Assembly: GCA_022925895.1 (NCBI GenBank) | Contig: JAKSYS010000436.1 | Span: forward strand, 1 to 52,698 | Length of the DNA stretch: 52,698 nucleotides | Origin: Fragilaria crotonensis | Taxonomy: Eukaryota; Bacillariophyta; Fragilariophyceae; Fragilariales; Fragilariaceae | Reading direction: 5' to 3' | Shown here: positions 31,301 to 41,663 of the stretch, piece by piece | Layout: each line of letters starts with the position of its first letter | Position numbering within the stretch: the first letter of the stretch is position 1 | Notes under the pieces: generated by a model | What the model saw: the letters and a program-made list of their open reading frames with translations, nothing else | Told to the model about the DNA's origin: nothing | Database searches by the model: none | Translations under genes and position numbers: made by a program

Positions 31301-33939
31301 CACTGCCCACTGGTAAGCCAACGGCTTCACCCACAAAGGCTCCATCAACAGCCCCAACCTACACGCCAACTGGCCTGCCGACAAATGCGCCAACTCCGAT
31401 GCCTGTAAACGTCCCAACGCCATGTCCAACGGCAGCATTGCCTGACCTCATACCGAAGCCAAGCGGCATCCCAACAACATCCCCAACCAGCCTACCCACG
31501 ACCCAGCCATACGCAGTCCCGACACCGTGCCCAGTAACGACAAGTATTCCAATCCCCGACAATGGCTCATCCGATACCAAGTCACCAACTGCTGCACCAA
31601 CCTTCGTCCCCACACTGTCTCCTACCGAAACGCCGACACGCAGTCCAAACGGTGCTCCAACGGCAAAGCCCACCACCAACCCAACGCCATCACCAACAGG
31701 CGTGCCAACCACTTCACCAACTGGCCAGCCCACATCGCCACCGACACAGTTACCAACATCATCCCCAACGCCAATGCCCACACCTCGCCCGACTCATAGG
31801 CCGACGCCACCACCGACCGCACTGCCGACGACGACGCCGACGACGACTCCAACAGCAGCTGCAACCGAGAAGCCGACCGGTAGCCCGACTCAAAAGCCGA
31901 CCAATACACCAACCGGCACACCAACGGCTCAACCAACTGGAAAGCCAACATCATCACCGACAACGTCTCCAACGACAGCGCCTACACAGATACCAACGGC
32001 ACCCCCAACTCCTCGACCAACCAACCAGCCGACGACGACCCCAACCAGCGGACCAACCGGCATTCCAACGTCACTGCCCACTGGTAAGCCAACGGCTTCA
32101 CCCACAAAGGCTCCATCAACAGCCCCAACCTACACGCCAACTGGCCTGCCGACCAATGCGCCAACTCCGATGCCTGTAAACGTCCCAACGCCATGTCCAA
32201 CGGCAGCATTGCCTGACCTCATACCGAAGCCAAGCGGCATCCCAACAACAACCCCAACCAGCCTACCCACGACCCAGCCATACGCAGTCCCGACACCGTG
32301 CCCAGTAACGACAAGTATTCCAATCCCCGACAATGGCTCATCCGATACCAAGTCACCAACTGCTGCACCAACCTTCGTCCCCACACTGTCTCCTGGCGAA
32401 ACGCCGACACGCAGTCCAACCAGTGCTCCAACGGCAAAGCCTACCACCAACCCAACGCCATCACCAACAGGCGTGCCAACCACTTCACCAACTGGCCAGC
32501 CCACATCGCCACCGACACAGTCTCCAACATCATCCCCAACACCAATGCCCACACCTCGCCCGACTGATAAGCCGACACCACTAGCGACCGCACTGCCGAC
32601 GTCATCTCCGACGACAACGCCAACAGCAGCTGCAACCGAGAAACCGACCGGTAAACCGACTTCACTGCTGACCAAGGCACCAACCAGTACACCAACGGCT
32701 CAACCAACTGGAAAGCCAACGCCATTACCAACGCAGGCTACTACATCAATCCCAACTCCTCGCCCGACTGATAAGTCGACAATACAACCGACCGGGATTT
32801 CGACATCATCTCCGATAAAAACGCCGACAACCAGTCCTACGGTCACTCCGACCGCAAAGCCCACGAGCAAAACGACTCCTCTACCGACAAACTCACCATC
32901 CGGTAAACCAACGTCTTCAGCAACGGTAAAGCCTTCGTCTTCACCGACTCAGGCTCCCACTTTAAACCCTACACCAATGCCGACTCCTCGCCCGTCAATT
33001 CAGCTGACACCATCACCTACTCGGCTTCCAACCTCTTCTCCAATAAACTCATTTCCTGATGCCACCAGCAAGCCGACCGGTAACCTTTCAACGACACCAA
33101 CAGGGGCCCCTACAATTCTGCCCTATGCAGTGCCGACACCATGCCCTACGTCAAAATCTGTCCCAGATAATGGAACAACCGACACAAAACCTCCCACTCC
33201 TCGCCCGACTTATAATCCGACACCACCACCTACCGCGATGCCGACGCCATTTCCAACCAAGACGCCGACATCGATCCCAATGTTTGTACCGACCGAGAAG
33301 CCCACCGGCAAACCGACTCCTCTACCTACAAATGCACCATCGTCTTCACCAACACCAAAGCCAACTTTATTGCCAACAAAGGCGATGCCGGATACCACCA
33401 TCAAGCCCGTTGGTAAACCTACAGCCTCGCCGAGTACTGCACCGATCAGCGGACCAACTGTTCAACCATACTTAATTCCAACACCATGCCCAACCAAGAC
33501 ATCCATACCTATCCCCGACAATGGTTCTCCCGACAAACCAACTAGTGCACCAACTTCATTGCCCACTAATAAGCCCACAGCTTCCCCGTCAAAACAGCCG
33601 ACTCCGATGCCAACTTCGTTGCACACGCTATGTCCCACCAAGGCGGTGCCTGACCTTCCGGGCAAACCAACGATTCAACCAACCCAAGCGCCCACCCTGA
33701 AACATTATTCATACCCGACGCCATGTCCCACCAAGATTCCCACGCCGCAACCAAACTATGATCCTTCCGACAACAAGATGGATCCACCTTCGGACAAGCG
33801 CAGACCCCGGGGTAAGGGCGTGGACCGACCCAGGGACAAGGATAAGGACCGACCGCAGCAAAGCGGTAGTCCTTCCCCTACGCCATCCTTGAAACGCCGG
33901 CCACGAGTTAGGCGATCCCATGATGCGGTCCGTGAATAA
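28326..33939 (+). CDS. Secreted Pro/Thr-rich tandem-repeat (mucin-like) protein; frame broken twice by 1-base losses
   Basis: The ATG at 28326 opens a short signal-peptide-like segment (VLVVNCAVPVF). Almost all the rest is PTxxPTxxPT sequence with Ser, Ala and Lys. The core is a 257-residue repeat encoded by 771-bp units. Modules of PYxxPTPCP followed by IPDNGSxD recur once per unit and in diverged form outside the array, giving regularly spaced single Cys. The last 50 residues are basic (DKRRPRGKGVDRPRDKDKD). Single-base losses in homopolymers near 29953 (CCC to CC) and 31124 (AAAA to AAA) split the frame; with both bases back the length is exactly 1872 codons including the stop. Such Thr-rich proteins are usually heavily glycosylated and occur in diatom walls and mucilage; that role is inferred. 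The losses may be assembly errors or real mutations. Confidence 0.8.
29187..32573 (+). repeat. Tandem array of 771-bp coding repeats
   Basis: The marker CCAGTAACGA recurs at 29211, 29981, 30761, 31531 and 32302, giving periods of 770, 780, 770 and 771. The 780-bp unit has nine extra bases of an ACG/CCG-type triplet repeat. The two 770-bp units each lack one base. The units otherwise differ by only a few substitutions, so the array is recent or homogenised. The last unit diverges after about 32573. Confidence 0.92.
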
Positions 33940-34409
33940 ACTGACACGATTGCTCTAGAAAGTTCCCTCTTTGTTATTGACGCCAACGCTCGTTTTGTAA
34001 CGAGGGGACAAGCGATCCAAAAGGAACCATAGTCAAATGAATGTACACTTGTTAGAAATTCTCCTCCATTTGTTGTTCCTTTCTAACTGCTTAATGTGAA
34101 TTGTGATGTAGCTTGTGACGTCCATGGTTTCATGGGACTTGCTGTCTTCATGTCGGTTCTTTGGGTCGCCTTTTGAGAGGGACTGGCGTTGAACTTCCGC
34201 TATGAAGGCTTGAAACGCTGCTTGTACCTTCCGTTTCTTTTCAAGCTTGAGCTATGCGTAGAAGCTGTCTATGCGTTCGCACACGTTCTATTCACTTGCT
34301 TCACAATATCCTGCCGTAGGGGAGGAAAGGTCGGAAAAACCGCATCCCCCCAGTTTATTGCCCTAAATTGAACATCTCTACACAAGTGCTGACCATCATC
34401 CGTACCTCC
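33940..34409. other. Intergenic spacer between convergent genes
   Basis: 470 bp between the stop of the Pro/Thr repeat gene (plus) and the stop of DGAT1 (minus). It should hold both 3' UTRs. No gene or repeat is seen. Confidence 0.5.
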
Positions 34410-36953
34410 TTAGAATTCATCGCCGGAACTAAACATCGCGGGTAACTTCCCGATTGTATTGTTCACAAATGTTTGCACCATACTAGTAGTCATGACATTT
34501 TCCGTTTCCTTGCGAAATTGATAGTCAATCGTGTACATGAGGATGGCCATCGGTTGTCCGACGATGCAAAACGAGAGCCAGAAGATAATGTTCCCCATGG
34601 ACGTCCCGGGCAATTTCTTGGTCAAATTTTTGGTGATCCACACAAGGGGGATCTGTCCCATCATCCCCAGATAGGCCCAAGGTCGAATCATGTGGAACGG
34701 AATGCTAATCAACACTTCGTGAAAAATCGCAGATAGAAAAAAGACCACCAGCGTTGCCATAGACTTGGACAACCCCAAACGGACGCAGGGGAAGTACACA
34801 TGGCGGATTAACCAGTAGTGGACTGGCATATTCCAGAGACGCCAATACGAACTCACGTCGGAAGAATTCCACCAATCTTTGTAGAAGACGCGATCGCCGA
34901 ATCGCAGCAACTCAGCAGAGAGATTGAGGTAGACGTGGAAGTATCCATAAAAGACCAGCAACCAGCAGTACGTATTGGCCAGCGACAGTTTGAGTCCATA
35001 CTCGGCAAGAAGATGAAGCGTGAGTTTGCCATTCGTGCCTTCCAGGTCTTTGACGAGCGATCCCAGAGTAGGGGTAATCACTTGGGCTGTGAGAAAGATC
35101 AGGAGACTCAACGCCAATATAAAGCGAAAGATCAAGGAAAGGACTCGCCAGACTCGAACTTTGGGAGATCGAGGGAATGCAATCTGATACGTTAGCGTGG
35201 GAGCCATCCAAAAGTAGTACAAGTTCGAGAGGGTAACGTTAGATGGGTACGTCTGCGACAGCGCGTCCTCGTCCAAATCCGTGACCAAGGCTTCAAGAGT
35301 AGCAGCACTATCTTCTGTTGACGTGCGGTAGTCTTCGTTGGCTAGGGCGTACGACAAAAGCTTCATCCACAAAATGACCACATGGAACAATAGTGTGGCG
35401 CCGATGAATGGGTTATCAATCGATACCCAGACTACCCAGCATGCAACAAGGAGACACGAATGGGCGTTGACGTGGTGCAACAGCATCCCGAATCGGTTGG
35501 TGACTTGTTTTGTGCTCAACAGCCACTCAATGACAAAACTGACAAAGAGCGAGAGGTGCATGCCCATAAAGCCAGTTGCGAGCGGAAAATCGTCCCATTT
35601 GTTGTTGGAGCCATAAAATAAGATCACATCTGTGAAGACGTTATCGAGAAAGAATCCATGCTGACGAATCGTTTCCAAAATCAGTCTTGCATTCGACACG
35701 GCTAGAATAATGACCGCCAGATTGAACAAGCCTCGATAGTTCTGTTCGGGCGCTTCTTCGCTTAGGTACGATGGCGCAGCTTCACGGTGCATCGGTTTGG
35801 AAGGTGGGTATCCCTTCCTAGATTGTGCATCAACGCGTTCGGCGTCTTTCTCTGTGGATTTTGTCCAGTAGGAAGGTTTCTTGCCACCTGACGGCTGTCG
35901 TCGATGTGCCGCCTTGAAAGGTGCCACATGTGCAGTATTAGCAAAATAGAGTGGAGGAAGTGTACCCCTTGTACCAGTCGCTTGAGGCATGGCATTTGCC
36001 ATGTCCCGATGTTGCTGACGACGATTTTCTTCGTCAACTCGTGCTGCTTGCTCGGCTTCGAGAAAGTCATCCGTGTCTGCGTAGGCACACGCTTCGCCGA
36101 TGAGTGTCATCCACTGTGTCTTGGATGCCAAGGACGGAGTGGAGAAGCGTAACAAGGGAACGATCTCTGTGTCATCATCGTCGTCGCCATTGTCGATTCG
36201 TTTGTAGATAGAGAAGACGTGAAAGTACGCTCCTGGTTCTTCGATAGGAGCTGGTTTATGTTTGCTCTTGTGACGTTTGTTGAGCTTGTAACCCTCATCG
36301 CGAACTGCACAACCTCGCAAGGCGAGGACGTATCGAGGATCATCATCTCGATGTGAACCGAAATATGAAATCTTGCCTCCGTTTAAGGAAACAAATCGTA
36401 ACGACCACTTGGTTCCGCCCCATCCAATGGTTCGATCCTGCGTACATTCGCGAAAAGAGAAGATGAGACGATCACGTGAGTACTTGCGTACCTGGTACAT
36501 TGATAATCACACTTGCATACGGTGATGGAAAGAAATGAAACGTTGCTGGTACTCCGAACTCCGGAGCGACACGAAGTTCCGATTGTCGCACAGCTGTATA
36601 TATGAATGAATAAACAATCAACCTGATGATGCAAATTCACTCACCAACCATCGAAAGAGATACCCCTTGTGGCTAACGACAACAGGACCGTGAGCAGAAG
36701 CATTCGACGTGGATGTAGAGGATTGTGAATCCTTTTTTGTTTTCAAAGTTTGGATTTCATCATGAGCATCACCTAGTTTCTTCGTTAGATCCTTTATCTT
36801 CGATTCAAGCTCTTGTTGAGATTGCTGCCGAAGCGGTTTTTCTGACTTGTTCTTCATCGCCTTCTCTTTTGAGACGTTGGATATTGGGACACGTACTGGA
36901 TTACTCGGAGTATTGACTATAGAGCTATAGAGTATTGATGGAATGTTGAGCAC
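34410..36953 (-). CDS. DGAT1: Diacylglycerol O-acyltransferase 1 with N-terminal PH domain
   Basis: Makes triacylglycerol from diacylglycerol and acyl-CoA in the ER membrane (MBOAT family). Exon 1 (36953-36645) encodes a basic coiled-coil N terminus and the first PH strand (VSHKGYLFRWL). The intron 36644-36438 (207 bp) starts GTGAGT and ends CAG in phase 0. Exon 2 (36437-34410) resumes DRTIGWGGTKWSLRFV, finishing the PH domain at about residue 210 of 778. An Asp/Glu and basic linker follows, then many membrane segments. DGAT signatures are present: FYKDWWNSSDVSSYWRLWN, MPVHYWLIRHVYFP and SAIFHEVLISIPFH with the MBOAT catalytic His. The second Met (MKNKSEKPL, 36857) would give 746 residues. 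A PH-DGAT1 fusion has been described in Phaeodactylum tricornutum. The identification is strong; the role of the PH domain in lipid sensing is inferred. Confidence 0.93.
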
Positions 36954-37549
36954 AAGTACCTAGCGGTACGAACTTTCGCTACCTATCGTAGAGACTGATG
37001 GAAGACTTCTTCCGTCTATGCAACACAACAACGACCCGAGAGACTATATCGTTCGTGGATTTCGTTTTCTGATCACATGATCACTGATCTCTCGTGGTCT
37101 CGGGGACTTTCTGTGTCGACATCGACAATTTCGAATCTGACACTCGTATTAGGTGTAGTACACCTTGTGCTCGACTATACAGGTATGTAGTTCCAGTTTC
37201 CAGTGTATGTAGCACTAGTCTTGTAGAACCCCATAGTTCCATATCGTATGGAGATGTGAAGTCTTGAACAGTACAAATGTACAGTACAGTAACAATGAGA
37301 ATATTTTACTGCAGTACTGGACCATATCTACGGTAGGTCGTCGGGCAGTATGAACATGTCTACGACGTATAATTCAGCAGTCCGCACGACCGGTTGTGAT
37401 GTCGCGTTTCCTTGTCTTATACTGTAGCGGTACAAACTGTACTCGGTACAGTAGCACAAAACCTCCCTCATTCACGCATTGCATGCACGACTGAAAGCTT
37501 CTTAATTTCCTGCAACACAACCTCTCTATGTCGTACTTGGGTCGACAAG
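36954..37549. other. Promoter side of DGAT1 and 3' side of the M12B gene
   Basis: About 600 bp. 37130-37450 is again rich in GTAC-containing strings (AGTACAAATGTACAGTACAGT). No gene is supported. DGAT1 control elements should be nearest 36954, but I cannot name any. Confidence 0.45.
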
Positions 37550-40017
37550 CTATTCTCCGAAGTCTCGGAATCCAGCGTCTTTCCACATTCGTATCTGAGC
37601 CGAATCTCCTGAGCAGGTCACAAATCCAGCACTTCTGCACTCCGTTTGACCATTTTCTTTGATCGCGACGAAAACAGTCATGCTCTCACTTTGCACCTCA
37701 ACACTGCTGCTACTTGTCATGGCTGGATCTCGAACCGTATAGCGGACTCGAAACCATCGATCCAATCCAGGTTCAGTCGTTGATCGAAAGCATATTCTGC
37801 CATTCACCTCGCTGCAACTGTCACTGCAGGCGGGAGTAAATACTGACGAAAGTCTTGCAGCATTTCGTTCCCAATCAGGTCCATTGGTCGTCATTTTGGA
37901 CTTACCACTTCCAACTCGACGATACCGCACGTCCGACTGTGCTGCCAAATCTCGTCGCCCTCTTCCATCATTCCCATTTTCATCATCATCATCATATTGT
38001 TCCGACCCCAACGCGGAACTCCCAGGATACGGCAAGTACTGATCCGTACACTCTTCCAACACGAGTTTGGCGCGCGTTTCACATTCGCTTGAGGAAGCAA
38101 CAAACACGAGTAACTCCGTTTGCTGTAGCAGGCAAAGTCACTACTCGGTGACTCACCTTGACTGGCGTGTACACAAACTGGATCGACAAATTTGGGTGCA
38201 TAGGCACACGTGGTAGTGGGTCGCAATGACGCTGTCGTTGGTGCAGGAGTGAGTTGAGTAGAAGGTTTTTCGGTTGTTGTAGGTTTCCTAGTGGGGTGAC
38301 TGAACTGTGGCTGCTCCGAGGGTTTCAACGTGGGTTCTTGAGAAGTTGGCAGGGGCGATGGTTGTGCAGTTAGTGGTGATCTTGACGGCCGGCGAGATGG
38401 TCGACGTGTGGTTGGAGCTAGTGTCGGGACAAAAGTGGGCGCCTCACTTGGTGGTGGCAGCGACGTCGGATCGAGACTCGGTGGAACAATTGGCTGTGCT
38501 GTGGGCGGACGTTGTGTCGGAGTGATGCTTGGTAGAAGAGTTGGCTGTAAAGTCGTCGGAACTGCTGTCGGGACAAAACTTGGAGTTACAAGTGGCGGTA
38601 CCGATGGATTCATTGAAACTTCAGATTGCGCCGAAGGAGATGTTGTAGGATTCGTAGGAGGCTGATTTGCAGGTTCCGTAGTGATACAATAATTCAGAGG
38701 ATCCTGAAGGGTTTGTGATATAACTTCGGCTGACACAGGACTAAATCCATCGGACCCACTATTATAGGTTGCCTCCATGATATAGTTGGGTGGATCGTTA
38801 GATGTAGGGTCGTGAGATGCACCTAAGTTGTGACCCAGTTCATGTGCTAGAATGTAGGCAGGGCCTGTAATGTCGGGGAATAGGAAGCGCATGTATCCGA
38901 CCCCATACACGTATTCCGAACCGCAAGGGCCCGGCAACCAAGAACATCCGAGGTTTCGATCAAATTGGAGTCCTGTGAATAGATGTATGAACGATGTGGG
39001 ATCTAATCCGAGCCCGTCCTTTTGAGCCTCCGCGTAGGCTGTAAAGGCATCCAAATACGACCCGCAAAGGCTTCGATTGAATTGTTGAAAGGGTGATTCC
39101 GCAGGATTGCACGTGGTTGTATCCGAGTACACTCCTGTGAGCTCTATTTTTCCGCATAAATTATTCTCGTAGTGAATTGATGCAGCAGCCACAATCATCT
39201 GGATAGTTGACACGGTGGTTTGATACTCATTGCTGTACAATTGACAGAATTCCGCGTCAAAGAAGATTGTCACTGGGATGACATAAAAAACAGTGCACTC
39301 TTGCGAAGATCCATCACCATTGACAGAGTTAGAAGTCGAGGTCTGGAGATGGCGCTTTGAAAATCGTGTGCCGTGAGATCTTGCTCGTGCACGCTGTTTC
39401 GCCCCGGTCCGAAGTTCGCGCTTCCTGCTGTTGTTGCCTTTCCCAGACGGAGGCCGCGGAAATGCCGTTGCAGGGGGCAATGTCGGACTGGGAGGTTTCC
39501 TTTCCTCCCCGAAAAGAAGCTGATCAGAAATTGCGCTAAAATCATAATCATCGCTTGAAATAGTGACAAATGCTCCAGGCTGGTCCTTGTCGGGTATGAA
39601 ATGCGTCGTGCTGGCCTTCCTTGCCACCAGGACGTGCTTGATTTCGCCATTCGCCGTCTTGGACAGGAGGACCACAGAGCCATCATCATGCTTCCGTCGG
39701 AAGACGGATATTTCAATTACAGCTCTCGTGCGCTTATGGACGGCGGTTCGACCGTGATTCAGAATGACGTAGGCATCTGGAGAGAATAGGCCGGTATAGT
39801 GTGTCAGATTGGTCAGAGAAACCTCATTGCCGTCCTTGTCTAATAATGTGTTGCGTTCAGATATGAATTGTATGGAAATGTTCTCAGGATTCTTGAGAAA
39901 AGCCTCGTCGGGTGTGAACGAAGATGCTGCTGGGCATGGCATATGAATTATGAATATGTAAGTGATTATAAGATATGACGTTCGCCGCCAATATGGCTGA
40001 CGTGAAAACCACGACAT
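37550..40017 (-). CDS. Secreted M12B (reprolysin/ADAM-like) metallopeptidase with Pro/Thr-rich stalk
   Basis: I start at the ATG at 40017 (MSWFSRQPYW), which leads into a hydrophobic signal segment (SYLIITYIFII). A propeptide of about 200 residues ends in a basic stretch with possible cleavage sites (SRKRELR, SKRHLQ). The catalytic domain has six or more Cys and HELGHNLGASHD at 38809-38844, the HExxHxxGxxHD pattern of M12B, with the Met-turn YIMEA after it. A stalk of about 150 residues follows, rich in Pro, Thr and Ser. A Cys-containing C-terminal part reads FVASSSECETRAKLVLEECT in another frame and ends at 37550. The join near 38110-38175 is probably an intron; a 50-bp GTACAC..CTACAG intron would keep frame. 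Without splicing the protein would end at 37891 with an unlikely Met-rich tail. Likely role: processing of wall or surface proteins. Confidence 0.82.
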
Positions 40018-40495
40018 GGCGGTCAGTACTTTGGTTACTTGACCATCGAAGTTGAAGGATGCGAAAATGAGCAATCATATCGAGTCTCTGGTTCGTGCGT
40101 CAAGCTGAGGTTGGGTTCCTCTGTTCTAATGAACGACGTAATTCGATGCGACGACCGAAAATGTGAGGTGCAATTTGGGGACGAAATGAACTTATCAGGC
40201 GACGAATATCATAATTAAGATCGAATTTTGTGCTTTCGTGAAATATATACGGTACTGTCCACTGTATGAGCATGACTGCGTGCACCGTTGAACTTTGACC
40301 TGGGCGTCGTCCGTCTCCTGCCCGACACTCCGAACTCGGAATACGGGGCCATTAGTTTTGAGCTGTCTGCTCTCACAATTCACGGTTGTGTCGACGGCCG
40401 ACAGTCCACAGCAACCACAATACGCCCATCTGCATCAGACACTGGAGAGTGGTGTGATACCAGTACTCTCCGTCATATTTTCCACTCGACATCTC
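40018..40495. promoter_or_regulatory. Shared upstream region of divergent M12B protease and oxygenase genes
   Basis: 478 bp between two divergent starts (40017 minus, 40496 plus). The plus frame is open back to 40295 but has no ATG before 40496, so the real 5' end of the oxygenase gene could lie a little upstream in an unseen exon. AAATATATACGG near 40240 is the only TATA-like string. The two genes could be co-regulated, but that is inference from layout alone. Confidence 0.45.
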
Positions 40496-41494
40496 ATGTA
40501 TCTTCAGAAGACATGCCGCTTTTCTGTTTTGACAACGACGAAGCCATCTGAACGAATACCAGCCATAGAACTTTCTCGATTTTACAAAGTCGATCGCATT
40601 GCCTCTGATTCCTCCAATGGCGATTGTAACACTGAAGGCAAAGAAAATCTCCGTCATGAACTGCTTCATGCTCTCCAAACATATGGCTTTGTCGTCCTCA
40701 CACTCCCTCGCAACTCCTTGCCTGGACAAATTATTCTAGAAATGCAAGACTCCGTCGACAACGACTTTTTCCCTGGTTCCGATCGTCCTTCCTTCACTGC
40801 CACAGGCGATCGTGTCTACTACTCCGAAAAGGGCGTCCCCATGTGGCCCGTGGGGTACGAATACAGCGCGGATGATGGAGTTCGAGAGGTCTTTCGTGTG
40901 GCAGCTGGATGGCCTGACGGGGTCCCGTACCCATCGCCACACGCCAGGACCAAATGGTTACGGGGATTGGCATTCTGTCGTAATGTTTGTGACCGAGCCC
41001 TACAAACGGCATTGGCAATTCCGAAACTCAAGAAACGACCGGGGAGTAGCATTTCGACATGGAAAAATGCAGAATACAGTATGCAGGATAGACAGCCGCT
41101 TGCAGAGCGAGAAGGAGATTATTCAGTACTCTACGCCATGCACTACTTCAACAAGGACGATTCTCCCTATCAGGATGGTGATATCCAAATCAATCTGAAA
41201 CAGCATGTAGATCCGAGTCTTTTCGTTCTCGAGCCCTTTCTTGCTGAAGAACCGGGTTTACAACTCTTTAGCCAAGGTCAGTGGATTACATGTGACGGCC
41301 CTTCATCGCCCATTCATCAAATTCTGGCGGATGATTGCATTGGCATGGTATTATTCGTCGGTACCGGTTTCTGTCGGCACCTTCCGGAAATAAATCCAAC
41401 ACTGCATCGTGTCATCACTGCAGGAAGACGACGAACTACCATGATTTACGAACAAAAGTACGAAGAGTTCTTCCCTTCCCCATCATTTGATTAG
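40496..41494 (+). CDS. 2-oxoglutarate/Fe(II)-dependent oxygenase-like protein (332 aa)
   Basis: Resembles the isopenicillin-N-synthase-like group of Fe(II) dioxygenases. The ATG at 40496 begins MYLQKTCRFSV. Residues about 40-70 carry the usual N-terminal part (HELLHALQTYGFVVLTLP). The facial triad is visible: His237 and Asp239 in LKQHVDPSLFVLEP, and His304 in NPTLHRVITAGRRRTTMIYE. The Arg cluster after His304 is where the family binds the 2-oxoglutarate carboxylate. Between these lies EPGLQLFSQGQWITCDGP, as in the jelly-roll core. There is no signal peptide, so it is probably cytosolic. The substrate cannot be told from the sequence. It converges on the Cys-rich gene, with 169 bp between the stops. 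Confidence 0.82.
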   Translation: MYLQKTCRFSVLTTTKPSERIPAIELSRFYKVDRIASDSSNGDCNTEGKENLRHELLHALQTYGFVVLTLPRNSLPGQIILEMQDSVDNDFFPGSDRPSFTATGDRVYYSEKGVPMWPVGYEYSADDGVREVFRVAAGWPDGVPYPSPHARTKWLRGLAFCRNVCDRALQTALAIPKLKKRPGSSISTWKNAEYSMQDRQPLAEREGDYSVLYAMHYFNKDDSPYQDGDIQINLKQHVDPSLFVLEPFLAEEPGLQLFSQGQWITCDGPSSPIHQILADDCIGMVLFVGTGFCRHLPEINPTLHRVITAGRRRTTMIYEQKYEEFFPSPSFD

Positions 41495-41663
41495 CGACTC
41501 AAGACTACACCAGGAACACCCTACACTAATGAAAGTGATATTGCCATTATTGGATGAATCCATGTCAGTCCTGAAAGTGCAATTATTTGAAGAATCCGTG
41601 TACTTCGATCGTATCTAATTCATGAAGCTTTGTCCGGGCCACGGAATACTTCGAATTGCGAAG

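Noticed and set aside
28322..33986. Long minus-strand frames rich in Val-Gly (VGxxVGxxVG) and further plus-strand frames rich in His/Arg/Gln across the Pro/Thr repeat gene
   Set aside because: They are complement or frame-shifted readings of the PTxxPT codons, recur with each 771-bp unit, and have no start, signal or motif of their own.
39357..39789. Plus-strand frames opposite the M12B protease
   Set aside because: The minus strand carries the signal peptide, propeptide and zinc motif in one frame; the plus frames are shadows.
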